Source of the DNA: Coenobita brevimanus
Taxonomy: Eukaryota > Arthropoda > Malacostraca > Decapoda > Coenobitidae
DNA length: 64,000 nucleotides
Direction: 5' to 3'
Assembly (NCBI GenBank): GCA_032717465.1
Contig: CM064655.1
Location: 15,984,902 to 16,048,901, forward strand
Shown: one piece after another, positions 10,581 through 21,667 of the stretch
Layout of the letters: every line of letters begins with the position of its first letter
How positions within the stretch are numbered: the first letter of the stretch is position 1
The notes under the pieces: generated by a model
Database searches by the model: none
What the model saw: the letters and a program-made list of their open reading frames with translations, nothing else
What the model was told of the DNA's origin: nothing
Translations under genes and position numbers: made by a program

Positions 10581-11205
10581 AGATAGTTTGTCACCAGAAA
10601 AGCACATTAACAAGATAGTTAGAGTGACTTATAAACTCCTGACTAACATCAGAGTAGCATTTCATTATATGGATGAGGAGATGATGAAAAAATTGATAGT
10701 GGCCATGATCCGCCCCAGGTTAGAATATGCAGCGGTAGTGTGGTCCCCACACAAAAAGAGAGATATAAACAAGATTGAGAGAATACAAAGAACAGCAACC
10801 AAGATGGTCCCCAGTCTGGCAGACCTGTCATACAGAGAGAGGCTGGAAAAGCTGGATTTGCCTTCCTTAGAGGAAAGGAGAAAGAGGGGAGACATGATTG
10901 CAGTGTTCAGGACCATGGTGGGAGTAGATAAAATTGACAAAGAAGATCTGTTTGTATGGGATAAGAGAGCAACAAGAGGACACGGAATGAAATTGAAAGA
11001 GTCAAGCTGCTTGAAGGATATCAAGAAATATAGCTTTCCTTACAGAAGTACAGACTTATGGAATAGCCTGGACAAAGAGATTGTCCAGTCCAAAAACTTA
11101 AACGACTTTAAAGCTAAATTTGACTTATTGAGAAACAGTGACGGAAACCCATGAGCATAGTACAGTACATTCCGTGTATATCACAATTAGGTATATTAGG
11201 TAAAT
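10578..11205 (+). mobile_element. CR1-type LINE, 3' fragment with intact C-terminal frame
   Basis: An uninterrupted 188-codon frame covers the C-terminal third of a CR1-type reverse transcriptase: SPEKHINKIVRVTYKLL, AMIRPRLEYAAVVWSPHKK, INKIERIQRTATKMVPSL, SYRERLEKLDLPSLEERRKR, GDMIAVFRTMVG, DIKKYSFPYRSTDLWNSL. It ends at a TGA (11152-11154), followed by the CR1 tail with ATCACAATTAGGTA. It is truncated at the 5' side and starts at a (CA)n run; the YADD catalytic region lies upstream and is absent. Confidence 0.85.
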
Positions 11206-11358
11206 ATTTAAATATTTGGAATGACTTAGACAAAGAAGTGGTGCATGAGAAAAACATTCATGTGTGTAAAGGTAGACTTGATAAATGTGGATATGGAGAC
11301 AGGACAACACGAGCATTGCTCAATTCCTGTGTACTACAAATAGGTAAATACACACACT
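11206..11358 (+). mobile_element. CR1-type LINE, extreme 3' end
   Basis: A 50-codon remnant reads WNDLDKEVVHEKNIHVCK and then LLNSCVLQIGKYTH, corresponding to the end of the CR1 frame and its GGTAAATACACACACTG tail. It is an additional, more diverged end lying between two other CR1 copies, so the CR1 pieces here are tail-to-head neighbours rather than one element. Confidence 0.65.
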
Positions 11359-12000
11359 GAACAAGAAAGGGAAGTTACGGAATTAAAACTGAGTAATGAA
11401 TCTGCCTCTAATGAAATAAAACAACTCAAGAGGGAAAATAAGAGGTTGGAAGAAGAAAGGGACAGGATGAAAAGTAAACTACGTGAGCATGAATCAAATT
11501 CAAGGATGCATGATGAACATATTAAGGAAATTAAGGAGCAGCACAAGGGGTGGAAGAAAATTCAGGAGGAAGGAAATATAAATTTGAAAGAGATTATAGA
11601 ACAACAAAGCAGGGAAAAGGTGGAACAGGAAGTGGTTATGGCACTAAGAAGTAGAGAATTTTTGGTCAGGGATGTAGCTGACAAGAAAAAATGCATGATA
11701 ATTTCAGGACTAAAAGAAAAATGGATGACAGTAAAGTCAGAAAGGGAAAGAGAAGAACTGAATAAGGCAAAAGAGATAGTATCAGTAGTTATGGAGGGTA
11801 ACAATGAAGCTCAAGAAGAGATTGAAGAAGTGTTTAGGCTAGGAAAGTATGAGGAAGGAGGGGCAAGGCCACTTAATGTAAAGTTTAAGTCTCAGGCAAT
11901 GGTAAATGAAATTTTCAACAGAACATGGAAGTTATCAGAAAAGGAAGAGCTCAAGAATGTTTGGATGAGGAGAGATGCAAATGAGGAAGAAAAGAGCTAA
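11359..12000 (+). pseudogene. CR1 ORF1 protein (coiled coil plus RRM-like)
   Basis: Open from the truncated 5' end. Residues 1-110 are a strongly heptad-patterned, Glu/Lys-rich coiled coil (LKRENKRLEEERDRMKSKL, HIKEIKEQHKGWKKIQEE). The next part resembles the RNA-binding domain of LINE ORF1 proteins: DKKKCMIISGLKEK, EEVFRLGKYEEGGARPLNVK, FKSQAMVNEIFNRTWKL, VWMRRDANEEE. These proteins bind the element RNA. The frame ends at a TAA in what should be the basic tail; homologous residues (KELVQEAKAK) continue in another frame up to about 12050. The 5' start is missing. Confidence 0.7.
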
Positions 12001-12110
12001 GATAAAGGAGCTAGTACAGGAAGCAAAGGCAAAAACGAACAGAGAACGGAAGAAGAAAAGACAATGTTCTATTGGAGAGTTATGGATCAGAAATTGAGGA
12101 AGTGGTACTA

Positions 12111-12134
12111 ACGGAGAGAGAGAGAGAGAGAGGA
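12111..12134. repeat. (GA)n run between CR1 ORF1 and ORF2
   Basis: A purine (AG)n stretch of about 22 bp lies just before the ATG at 12142. It falls at the ORF1-ORF2 junction of this LINE. Confidence 0.8.
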
Positions 12135-12141
12135 GGGAATA

Positions 12142-12950
12142 ATGAACAGCAAAAAAAGTTGGAAAGTGGCATATACTAATGCTGATGATTTAATATCGGC
12201 AAAGTTAGAAATCAAAGATTACTTGAGGGTACATGAACCAGATATAATGTGCTTTATAGAGACCAAGTTAAGAGAGGATATTGATATCCATATGGGAGAT
12301 GGTAAATACAAACTGTGGAGAAGCGACAGAAAAGAAAAAACGGGAGGAAGAATGATGATAGCAGTGAAGAACAACATCAGTGTGGAAAATGTGGAACTGG
12401 GAGAGGGTAAGGCTGAAGTGATAAATATGAAACTAGAAACTGGGGAGAATGGCAAGAGAGACATCGCAGTGGTATACGTTCCCCCTAAGACAGGGGCATG
12501 GAAAGACGATGAATACCAGGAGATGTTGTCAGACATGGTTAGCTATCTAAAGTGATTCAGAAGAGCAACAACATAATTCTGATGGGGCATCTTAATTGTC
12601 AAGAGGTGAACTGGGAGGAATGGGACTCGGGAAGCAGTGAAGATTCGTGGGGCACTATACTGTTCAATGTTGCAATGAATAACGTAATGACCCAATGGGT
12701 CAAGGAAGAGACTAGATTCAGAGGAGATGACATATCAGCAAGACTAGATTTACTGCTAACCAAAGAACCTGACGTAGTTGAAAATTTGAAATATCAGTGT
12801 CCTATAGGAAAAAGTGATCACATGGTCACTGAGTTCCAGATGATAAAAGGGAGCATGGTGCCAAGAGATGAGCTTTACAGGCAGGGAAGATACAACTATA
12901 GGAAAGCAAACTTTACAGGGTTGAGGAAATTTTTCAAAAGTGCGGATTAG
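12142..12950 (+). pseudogene. CR1 ORF2, AP endonuclease domain
   Basis: Two overlapping frames together give an apurinic/apyrimidinic endonuclease-like domain. The first (12142-12555) has KVAYTNADDLISAKLEIKD, HEPDIMCFIETKLRED, GRMMIAVKNN and VVYVPPKTG. The second (12552-12950) has NIILMGHLNCQEVNWEEWDS, SARLDLLLTKEPDVV and IGKSDHMVTEF, including the final SDH motif. The usual GDFN motif reads GHLN, so a catalytic Asp is replaced. With the frameshift at about 12550 this makes the enzyme non-functional. In intact LINEs this domain nicks the target DNA. Confidence 0.75.
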
Positions 12951-13272
12951 AGAAAATTCATAGAAACAAGTGAGATGCAGAGGAAGTGGGATACCTTTCT
13001 AGACCTCTATAATTCAGGAGTGGTTATACATGGTCTGAGAGTAAGTGGGAAAGAAAACAGGAAGAAGGATTGGTTTAACAGAAATTGCATGGGGGAAAAA
13101 AAAAAAAAAAAAAAAAAAAAAAGCAACATGACATGGAACAAATGGAGAAAGAGATAATAATAAATCAAAGGAAGAATATAAAAGAGCTAGATATGAATAT
13201 ACAAGAATACGTAGAGACGAAGAAAAGAACTTTGAATAAGATATAACTGACAAATGTAAGGAGGAACCCAAG

Positions 13273-14269
13273 TTGTTTTATAGATTTGTTAATGGCAAAT
13301 TGAAACAAAAGGAAGGAATCACCCAACTGACAGTAGAAGGAGAGGTCTACAAAGATGCGGCAATGCAAGCTGAAATAATGAACAAATGTTTCCAATCGGT
13401 TTTCAGTAAAGAAAGGGATTTTGTGCAGGGGGAGGGTGTGACTAGAAATGTAGTGATAAAAGACATAAAAGTGGAAGTGCAGGAAGAGTATAAATTACTG
13501 GAAACTCAAGATGTAGGGAAAGCCCCAGGACTGGATGGAATCTCTACTTGGGTACTAAAGAACGCAGGGAACAACTGGTGGAATTAGATTCACGATTTAA
13601 TTGTGTGTTCTCTGGAAGAAGGGAAAGTGCCTCAGGAATGGGAGAGGGCCAATGTGGTATCAATTTATAAGGCAGGAAACAAGGAAGAACCCCTGAATTA
13701 TAGACCAGTGTCCCTGACCAGCATAGTCGCTGGTGGAGAATCCTGAAAGACAGATGGATAAAATATCTGGGGGAGATGAACATCTTGGTTGAGAGCCAGT
13801 TTGGATTCAGAAGTGGAAGGCCGTGTGTTTCCAACCTGTTGAGCTTTTACTCGAGAGCGATTGAAGTGCTACAGGAGGGAGATAGCTGGGTGGATTGTGT
13901 ATGTTTAGATTTGGAGAAAGCCTTCGACAAGGTACCCACAAGCAACTAATGTCGAAACTGGAACATATAGGAGGACTGAAGGGAAACCTCCTGGAGTGGA
14001 TAAGAGACTTCTTGAGAGACAGACAAATGAGGAGAGTAATAAAGGACAAGATGTTCAGATGGAGGGAAGTAACAAGTGGAGTCCTACAGGGCTCGGTGTT
14101 AGCACCAGTAATGTTCCTGATTTACATAAATGATATGGTAGATGGAATGAACAGTTATGCGAGTCTGTTTGGTGATGATGCAAAGATCTTGAGGAGAGTA
14201 GAAGTCAAGGAAGACTGTAAAATACTCCAAGAACACCTGAATAAGATCCACGACTGGAGCCAGAAGTGA
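13273..14269 (+). pseudogene. CR1 ORF2, reverse transcriptase domain
   Basis: Translation in several frames shows VGKAPGLDGISTWVLKNAG, NYRPVSLTSIVA (about 13696), SQFGFRSGRPCVSNLL, VDCVCLDLEKAFDKVP, LEWIRDFLRDRQMRRV, GVLQGSVLAPVMFLIYINDM and LFGDDAKILRRVE. The catalytic box is FGDD where FADD or YADD is usual, a likely degenerate change. At least three frame breaks (about 13588, 13740, 13940) are visible. The domain copies element RNA at the nicked target in active LINEs. Confidence 0.8.
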
Positions 14270-14476
14270 GAAATGAAATTCAACACAAAAAATAATGTAA
14301 AATATTGGAAACGGGTAAGAGTACCAAGAGGCCATCACTTAATTATATGATGGGTAATGAACCAATAAAAAAAAGTGAGAGAAGAGAAAGATTCAGGAGT
14401 GCTGGTTCAGGATAGTTTCTCACCAGAAAAACACATTAACAAGATAGTTAAAGAGACATACAATCTCTTGACTGGG

Positions 14477-16230
14477 ACAGGGAAGGTTTGAAGCCAGCAG
14501 ATCCAGTGTCTGGCCCTTGGCCTTTGATTGATGCTGCTACTGTGAGTGAGGCAATAGGCAGGATGAAGGTAGGGAAGGCAGCAGGTGTGTCTGGGTTGAC
14601 TGCTTAAATGTTGAAGGCCTCAGGAGATATAGGGGTGAGGTTAGTCACTGACCTGATAAATATGATTTTTTATGAGTGTGTTGTCCCAGATGATTGGCTG
14701 AAGAGTGTAACTGTAAATGTGTATAAAGGGAAGGGTGATGCCCTGGAAAAAGGAAATTACAGAGGTATGAAGCTTCTAGATCAAATAATGAATGTAATGG
14801 AGAGAGTTTTAGAAGGTATGATTAGTGAAAGAGTGAATATTAATGAGATGTAGTTTGGATTTATGCAAGGTAGGGGAACCACTGATGCCATATTCATTGT
14901 TCGGCAGCTTCAGGAAGAATATATTGGGAAGAAAAGGGATCTGTATTTTGTTTTTGTTGATTGGAAAAGGCCTTTGACAGAGTCCCTAGAGAGGTGGTGA
15001 AATGGGCAATGAGAAAGCTTGGCTTGGAGGAGTGGCTGGTTAGGGTGGTTATGGCTATGTATGTGAGTGCTCACACCCAGGTAAGAGTGAATGGAGATTT
15101 GAGTGATGTGTTTTCTGTGCACGTTGGTGTGCATCAGGGGTCAGTCTTGAGTCCCATGTTGTTTATCATGGTACTTGAAGCCCTGTCATGTGACTTCAGA
15201 AATGGACTCCTGTGGGAGATGTTGTATGCTGATGATTTGGTGTTGATTGCAGAGAATGAAAGGGAGGTGGAGGAAAGGTTTAGGAAGTGGAGAGATGGTA
15301 TGGGGAACAAGGGCTTAAGGGTAAATGCAATAAAACAAAAGTGATGATATCTAGGGTTGGTGGCTGTACAGTCAAAGAAGAGGGAGAGTGGCCATGTGCA
15401 GTTCGTCACAAGGGTGTGGGAAGTAATTCCATCTTGTGCAGTGTTTGTGATAAATGGGTGTACAAGATATGTAATGGTATTAGAGGTAAACTGCAAGCTA
15501 ATGCTGATTTTATGTGTGTGGCTTGTCAGGGAGAGCAGGTGGAGATTGTCAGGCATGAAAGGAATGAACTTGCTGGTGAATCTCTTGAGTGTGTGGAAGA
15601 GTTTTGTTATTTGGGAGACATGTTATGTGCTGGAGGTGGAGCTAGATCTAGCTCTGTGGCTAGGGTGAGAAGTGGTTGGAAGAAGTTCAGGGAACTCTTG
15701 CCTCTCCTGACTTTAAGAGGACTCTCCCTAAGTGCTAAGGGGTCTTTGTATGCAGCATGTGTTAGGAGTGTAATGCTGTATGGTAGCGAGACCTGGGCAG
15801 TAAAGGAGGAGGATATTTGCAGGCTCAGACGTACAGAAATGACAATGATTAGGTGGATGTGTAGTGCGTGTCCCTGTGTGCAAGGTCTGGGGGGGGCTGG
15901 GTTTACGATGGATGAGTTGAGAGGTAGATGGGACTGGAGTGTATTGGTTTTGTGATGAGAAGAGGCAGATCGAGATGGTTTGGGCATGTGGAGAGGATGG
16001 GGGATGATAATTGGGAGAGGAAAGTGAGAAGTGTTAATACTGGGGGTGGGGTTATGAGGGCTAGACTGAGAATGACATGGGACTAGGTCATTAAGTGTGA
16101 TCTCGGGGTTAAGGGACTGAACAGGGAGGCTACAATAGATCGTGCAGCATGAAAAGCCGCCATTAGGTGACCAAGGCATGCAAGCATGTTGGAGCCTTTA
16201 AAAACAAATCGAAACGAAAAGAAATGAAAC
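14477..16230 (+). mobile_element. ZF-LINE copy nested in the CR1 copy
   Basis: 5'-truncated LINE of a different family. It shows reverse transcriptase pieces (EKGNYRGMKLLDQIMNVMER, EKAFDRVPREVVKWAMRKLG, VHQGSVLSPMLF, EMLYADDLVLIAENEREVEE) and then a Cys-rich, PHD-like zinc finger. The C-terminal region follows (AGESLECVEEFCYLGDMLC, RSVMLYGSETWAVKEEDI). The 3' end reads TTAGGTGACCAAGGCATGCA then ATGTTGGAGCCTTTAAAAAC. Because CR1 coding sequence continues exactly across its boundaries, it inserted after the CR1 copy. Clade not assigned. YADD is intact but stops and a frameshift near 14970 are present. Confidence 0.8.
15287..15955 (+). pseudogene. ZF-LINE zinc finger and C-terminal domain
   Basis: A 222-codon frame. 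The segment from about 15380 to 15535 has Cys/His spacing like a PHD finger: a first Cys pair position (WPCAVRHK, one Cys lost), ILCSVCDKW, VYKICNGI and FMCVACQG. In the paralogue at about 28488 the first pair reads PCEVCHK, giving C-x2-C, C-x2-C, (H)xxC, C-x2-C. The rest resembles the C-terminal region of LINEs (GETLECVEEF-like start, SETWAVKEEDICRLRRTEM, MIRWMC). Zinc fingers between RT and C-terminus can bind nucleic acid; the role here is inferred. Confidence 0.6.
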
Positions 16231-16790
16231 GAACATACAAGTGGCTTTCCATTACGTGGATGAGGAAATGATGAAAAAATTTATAGTGGCCATGATCTGC
16301 CCCAGGCTGGAGTATGCGGCAGCAGTGTGGTCCCCACATAAAAAGAAAGATATAAATAAGATCGAGAGAATACAAAGAACAGCAACCAGGATGGTTCCCA
16401 GCCCGGCAGATCTGTCTTACAAAGAGGCTGGAACAGCTGGATCTGCCTTCCCTAGAAGAAAGAAAAGAGGAGGGTGACAAGATTGCAGTGTTCAGGGCCA
16501 TGATGGGACTAGATAAAACTGATAAAAATGATCTGTTTGTATGGGATGGGAGAGTAACAAGAGGACACGGAATGAAACTGAAAAAGCCAAGTTGTTTGAT
16601 GGATATCAAGAAATACAGTTTTCCATATAGATCACAGACCTGTGGAACAGCATGGACAAAGAGATCATCCAGTCTAAAAACTTAAACAAGTTCAAAGCAA
16701 AATTTGACTTGATGAGAAAAAGAGACGGGACCCCACGAGCGCAGCTCATTTCCTGTATATCACAACTAGGTAAATACACACACACACAGT

Positions 16791-17099
16791 GGACATTGTT
16801 GAGGTCAGATAGGCACAGCCGCGCTCTGCTGCTCTCATACCTAAGTGTATAAAAAATGAGTCATGCTCGATACTAAGCTAAAATAGAGATGTTTTAATAT
16901 TACAGAGCAAGAATAACCAAAAAAGTGAAGTCCAAAGCATGAATACTGTATATAAAAAAAATCAGAGCTCTAAGGAATTTGCTGACTGGCAGACTGGCGC
17001 CAGGGGCATCTCACACGAGTCACACTACACAGGAGTAGTAGAGTGATGCCAGACTGTAAGTAAAAATTATCTTTCAGCAAGATGGCATTTTTTCAAGAG
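16791..17099. other. Intronic stretch, nothing recognised
   Basis: About 300 bp between the CR1 tail and the next ORF1 fragment. No repeat or gene could be assigned. Confidence 0.4.
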
Positions 17100-17935
17100 C
17101 CTATAGGTAAGAGGAAGGAAAACAGCACAAAACAGAATGATGACTACACAGACCTGGTTGAAATGGATACCTTTAATAATGTACTATAAATTAGTGGTGA
17201 AAGTAAATACAACAGAAGAAACTTCAGACTGGAAATGGATGCAATACACTGTAAAGAACTGTACCTACAAGAGGAAAAAAAAAGAGAAATTAGTGATGGA
17301 ATTAAACAGACACAAGAATAGGTCATCTGACAGCTGAAGTGAACACTCTGAAGAAGAAAACAAGTGAAATGGGAAATACAGTAGTCATCCATGGAAGAGT
17401 TTTGGAATAGTTGAAAAATGATAAAGACATAATTAGGCAAGCTGGTAGTCTGATAAAACAATGCAGTGATACTGATGAGAAGATAACTCAGGTGAATTAA
17501 ATTATGAAAAATTGCACAGAGGAAGTACAAAGTACATGGGCAGAAGTTATGAAAGCAAAACAAAATCTAGAACAAAAGGTTGAAGCAAAACGCATAACAA
17601 GGGAGGTGAAAGAAACCATAAGAAACAACTCAAAGCTGACAAAGGAAAGAGCAAAGATTAACACGTCTGTGGTAATTACTGGTAAAGATGAAGAAATACA
17701 GAACAAAATCTCTCGGGACAAAAAGGAGGTAGTAAATATAATTAACATTTTGAAAAAGGTATCACAGGAAATCTGTGAGAAAGATAGAGAGGAATTTAAA
17801 AGGATCAGAAAATATGAGAGAAATAGGATAAGGCCCCTGAAAGTAACCATTCAAAGTATGAATACTGCAGAAGTAAAAGAAAGTGCTACCAAACTTAAGT
17901 ACAGGTAACCAGAGGAATTCAAAGATGTATGGATA
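17100..17935 (+). mobile_element. CR1-type LINE, 5' fragment with ORF1
   Basis: Frame 17504-17908 encodes an ORF1-like protein related to 11359-12000: TREVKETIRNNSKLTKERAK, SVVITGKDEEIQNKISRDKK, KIRKYERNRIRPLKVTIQ-type core (FKRIRKYERNRIRPLKVT, IQSMNTAEVKESATKLKY) and a trailing FKDVWIKNI. A weaker upstream part (17143-17337) is Lys-rich. The fragment stops where an RTE-B copy starts. It represents the 5' end of a CR1-type element, rare here because most copies are 5'-truncated. Confidence 0.65.
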
Positions 17936-19830
17936 AAGAATATTTTGAAAGCCTGATGAATGGGAAATGAGAGAGTAGAGTGGCAGTAAACATGATTGGT
18001 TTTGGGGATGTGCAGAAAAGGAATGCAGTGCCAGGAGACGTGACACTCGCACAGGTGAAGAGTGCTGTGAAGCGGCTGAAAAGTGGGAAAGCACCTGGAG
18101 CAGATGAGATGTATGCAGAGATGATTAAGTGTAGTGGAGAGAGTGGAACGATGTGCTTGCTGGAGATATGTAAGAAGGCATGGATGAGTGAAACTCTGCC
18201 TGCAGAGTGGAAAAAGGCTGTGATTGTACCCCTGTACAAAAATAAAGGTGAGTGAAATGAGTGCAAGAATTATCATGGCATAAGTTTATTGAGTGTGGAA
18301 GGGAAAGTATATGGAAGAATTATCACAGAGAAAGTAAGAGTGATCTCTGAAGTCCTAGTGAGTGATGAACAAGGGGCTTTAGGAGTGGTAGAAGATGTGT
18401 GGATCAAAAATTTGCAGTGAGACAGCTAGCAGAGAAGGCTTGTGAGAAGGACCATAAAGTGTTTATGGCATTCATGGATCTGGAAAAAGCATATGACAAA
18501 GTGGACAGAGAGGGACTGTGGAAAGTTTTGCGCATGTACGGTGTAGATGGTAAGCTGCTAGGTGCCATCAAGAGTTTTTATGATGGTAGTGAGGCATGCG
18601 TAAGGGTTAATGGGCATTTAAGTGAATGGTTCACAATCGGTGTGGGCGTGTGACAAGGTTGTATGATGTCCCCATGGTTGTTCAATATATATATGGATGA
18701 GGTGATGAGAGAAGTAAAAACACGAGTAACAGAGAGAGGGACGGCGTTGGTAATGAGTAGTGATGGACGGACTATCTCAAATTTGTTGTATGCTGATGAT
18801 GCAGTACTGCTTGCAATACTGGACAAGAACTTGGTAGGCTAGTGCAGAGTTTTGCTGATGTCTGTTAGCATCATGCCTTGAGAGTAAATGCAGAAAAGAG
18901 CAAAGTGATATGGTTATTGAGAGGGAAGGTGATTCACAGTGCGATGTTATGGTGAATGGAGAGACTCTGGAATTGGTGAGAGTTCAAGTAACTGGGTACA
19001 GTAATAGAGAAGAGAGGAAAATGTGCAAAAGAAACTGAAAGTAGAGTGATACAAGGAGGAAAGGTAGCTGGTGCAATGAAGACCTTGATAAGAAACAGAG
19101 GCTTGAGTGTTGCAGCTGCACGAGGCTTACACGAAAGTGTTAGTGCCAACACTAACATATGGATGTAAGACTATGGTATGGCATGAAAATGAAAAGTCAA
19201 GAGTAAGAGCAGTGGAGATGGGACTGCTAAGGAATGTATGTGGAGTACAGAGGATGGATAGGATACAAAATAATATGATTTGTGAAAGATGTGGAGTGCG
19301 GAAGTCTATGGACACCAGAATCAAAGAGAGTGTACTGAGATGGTATGGTCATGTGGAGAGAATGGATAACAACAGAGTGGTGAAAAAGGTATATCTGAGT
19401 GAATTTGAAGGAGGGAGGAGGCAAGGTAGGCCAAAGAGAAGGTGGAGAGATATGGTGGATGAGTGTGTTGGGAAGAGAGGTTTGGAAGTCGGTGAGGCTA
19501 GGGAACTGACAAGAGATCGAGCTGGCTGGATGAATGTTGTGAGAAGAAGTGCATGATCAGGGATTTGGCACCTCTTTTTAATGTGGCAGCATCCAGACTG
19601 ACTCAATCAGATACGTTTACGTGAAGCTACGGAACATGGTGAATGTTTCTGGCGTATCCGATAAAGCCAGGATTCTGGGGGCTTGAATAATGAGTGAATG
19701 GAAGCGTGGCCCATTGGACTGGGCAAACTTGGGTTGTCTGGACATTGCTACTCCTCACTCTGCCCTAGGGTGGGAAAGGAAGTTCGGATGATGACAATGA
19801 TGATGATGATGATGAGTACGTGAAATAATT
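17936..19830 (+). mobile_element. RTE-B LINE copy, 5'-truncated
   Basis: Shows the linker and reverse transcriptase: IGFGDVQKRNAVPGDVTLAQ, LKSGKAPGADEMYAEMIKC, EWKKAVIVPLYKNKGE, AFMDLEKAYDKVDREGLWKV, GHLSEWFTIGVGV, LYADDAVLLA. The C-terminal domain follows (ERCGVRKSMDTRIKESVLRW, YGHVERMDNNRVVKKVYL, GRPKRRWRDMVDECVG, ELTRDRAGWMNVVRR, stop at about 19556). The 3' UTR (GTGGCCCATTGGACTGGGCA) ends in TTCGGATGATGACA and (GAT)n. Several stops and one-base indels (for example 18255, 18652, 18835) inactivate it. RTE-clade assignment rests on domain style and the GAT tail. Confidence 0.88.
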
Positions 19831-20259
19831 TCTACAGTAAAGGTTGGCCGAGTACTGCCTAAACAGACGAATCGTGCACAGCCTGCTGGTTTGAATTACG
19901 AAGTTTCATATTTGCATTCGGTGAGCTTTTGCAAGTCCGCACTATTTTATTTTGGCTTAGCAATATATTTTTCTGGTGTATTATGGTGTGATTTAAATGA
20001 ATTTGGCATTTATTTTCTCTGTCCTTGATTGGTTTTCAAATACCCCCCCCCCCATGTGTTGGGGGGGGGGATTTCAGGGTTCTGGGTGGGAAGAAAGGCA
20101 AAAGCAAGCATTTCGGGCAGAAATATAGTAAAAATCGGTATGACCAGGCAAGGCATATTCGTAGGGTTATTACTGACCACAAGTACCCCTTTGAAACTGT
20201 CTGACACCGAATTTTTCCTACAGTACAGGTTCTCCAAAGCCTGTGTGCATACTCTTATA
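19831..20259. other. Intronic stretch with a C-run/G-run hairpin
   Basis: No gene seen. At about 20043-20070 a run of about ten C residues, a short spacer ATGTGTT and a run of about ten G residues form a potential perfect stem-loop. The rest is unassigned. Confidence 0.5.
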
Positions 20260-21531
20260 CTGTACCCTCACATTTGGCCAGTTTTTATTTGGCGAATTCA
20301 CTTCTGGCGATGAGATGGGATTGTACACAACACTCTAATATGGCAACAAAAATCTCTCATTTGGCGAGTTGTTTATGATAAAAATATACTGTAACTGTAT
20401 TCTATTATTTTATGCCAATTAATTTCAACAGTTTTTTTTATTAATCTGAATTAATATCAGCAAAATTTAGTTTAGCTTCATCACCAGATAAGGCCTTACC
20501 TATCAACATGCCAAGGGAGATAGTTACCGTCAAAACGTTCTGGAAACGTTTTGATATCAGACAGGCTGTCAACTTTATGGTAGATGCCTGGCATAAAATT
20601 AATAATGCTACCATTAAGCACTGGTGGTTACCACTTCTCCCTCACCTCATCATGGACGGTCCCAACAGTGACACAGACACAGCTCATGAAAGAAGCGGTA
20701 GAAGCAGCAAGAAGTGTTCTTGGATATAATGAAGTTAATGAAAAACAGTTGGGTGAGATGACATCCGAAAACACTGAACAGAACATTGAAGAAATGTTGG
20801 ATAATGATGATGGTGAAACAGAAGACAACGAACAAGAAGATAAACCTGCGCAGACCCCCTAGGAACTGACAATGACGAAACTCTCTCACATATTGAGTGA
20901 CTGGTCCCGTCTCCAAGAAGAAATAGAGACTTATAGCCAGTGAGTGTGAGTGTCTAGCTGGTACAGAAAATGAATGAAATATCATCTTTCTTCTTGAAGG
21001 AATACAATAAGAAAATAAATGAACAACAGCAAGCGCTCATCACTCGTTACTTGGGCCAACGACAGAGTGTAGATACTGCACCAGCTGAAATTTCCCTCTC
21101 CAATGATCCTGGCCCAGTTGATGACAACACAGACATTGCGTGCATTCCAGATGACTTCGATTTTGAAAGACTTGGCTCAGATGAAGATCCACAGGAGGAA
21201 GAGACAACAGAAGCTACAGGGAGTGAGGCTTCAGGTGACAACTAAGGCATCCATGCACCATACACCATGTGTACATCAAGCTCATTATTTTCTTATGTGA
21301 GTTTTTCTGTTTTGTATTGTTTCTTGGCTATAATAAATTAAACTGAATCATGCTGTGTGTTTATCACGATTTACACCCAGTAATGTTGTTATATAGGTGG
21401 GAAATCAGTCTAGTCATGCATGCCCAGAAACAATTTATTTTTTTCCCATTAGTTATTCAGTTCAGATTTGGCGAATTCCAGTTTGGCAAGGTTTTTTCGC
21501 ACCTATTACTCGCCAAAGGTGAAGTTCACTG
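20260..21531 (+). mobile_element. Tigger-like deletion derivative (TTTGGCGA family)
   Basis: Imperfect inverted ends: left CTGTACCCTCACATTTGGCC, right (reverse complement) CAGTGAACTTCACCTTTGGC. Each is flanked by TA (20258-20259 and 21532-21533), with subterminal TTTGGCGAATTC motifs on both sides. Inside lies only the C-terminal part of a Tigger transposase. The 1.27-kb length and the missing DNA-binding and catalytic domains mark it as non-autonomous. Confidence 0.75.
20508..21245 (+). pseudogene. Tigger-like transposase, C-terminal remnant
   Basis: TVKTFWKRFDIRQAVNFMVD then AWHKINNATIKHWW (from about 20529) matches the end of the DDE domain of Tigger transposases. It is followed in other frames by an acidic tail (NEVNEKQLGEMTSENTEQ, MLDNDDGETEDNEQEDK) and by SSFFLKEYNKKINEQQQALI with DFERLGSDEDPQEEE near the stop at 21243-21245. 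A frameshift near 20680 and a TAG at about 20861 break it. No catalytic Asp residues are in the retained part. Confidence 0.65.
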
Positions 21532-21664
21532 TACAGAATATTTAAAAACAAATGCCAGTCTTTAATAATAGAAGAGGTAAGAACTGCAAACATTAACATT
21601 TTATATTCTGTGTGAATCTTAGAAATTGTTTATGTATTGTTTTTATTTTAAGATTTTGAATTTT
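21532..21664. other. Short intronic spacer
   Basis: AT-rich sequence between the Tigger-like element and the open frame at 21665; nothing recognised. Confidence 0.4.
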
Positions 21665-21667
21665 TAA

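Larger units (their letters stand above)
11359..16790 (+). mobile_element. CR1-type LINE, near-complete copy split by a ZF-LINE
   Basis: The order is ORF1 coiled-coil protein, (GA)n, AP endonuclease, reverse transcriptase and C-terminal region. Coding sequence breaks at about 14476 after SPEKHINKIVKETYNLLT and resumes at about 16231 with VAFHYVDEEMMKKFIVAM, the next residues in the intact 10578-11205 copy. The intervening 1.75 kb is a separate LINE. It ends with TTTCCTGTATATCACAACTA then GGTAAATACACACACA. Frameshifts, stops and an internal 34-A run (13088-13121) make it inactive. Confidence 0.85.
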
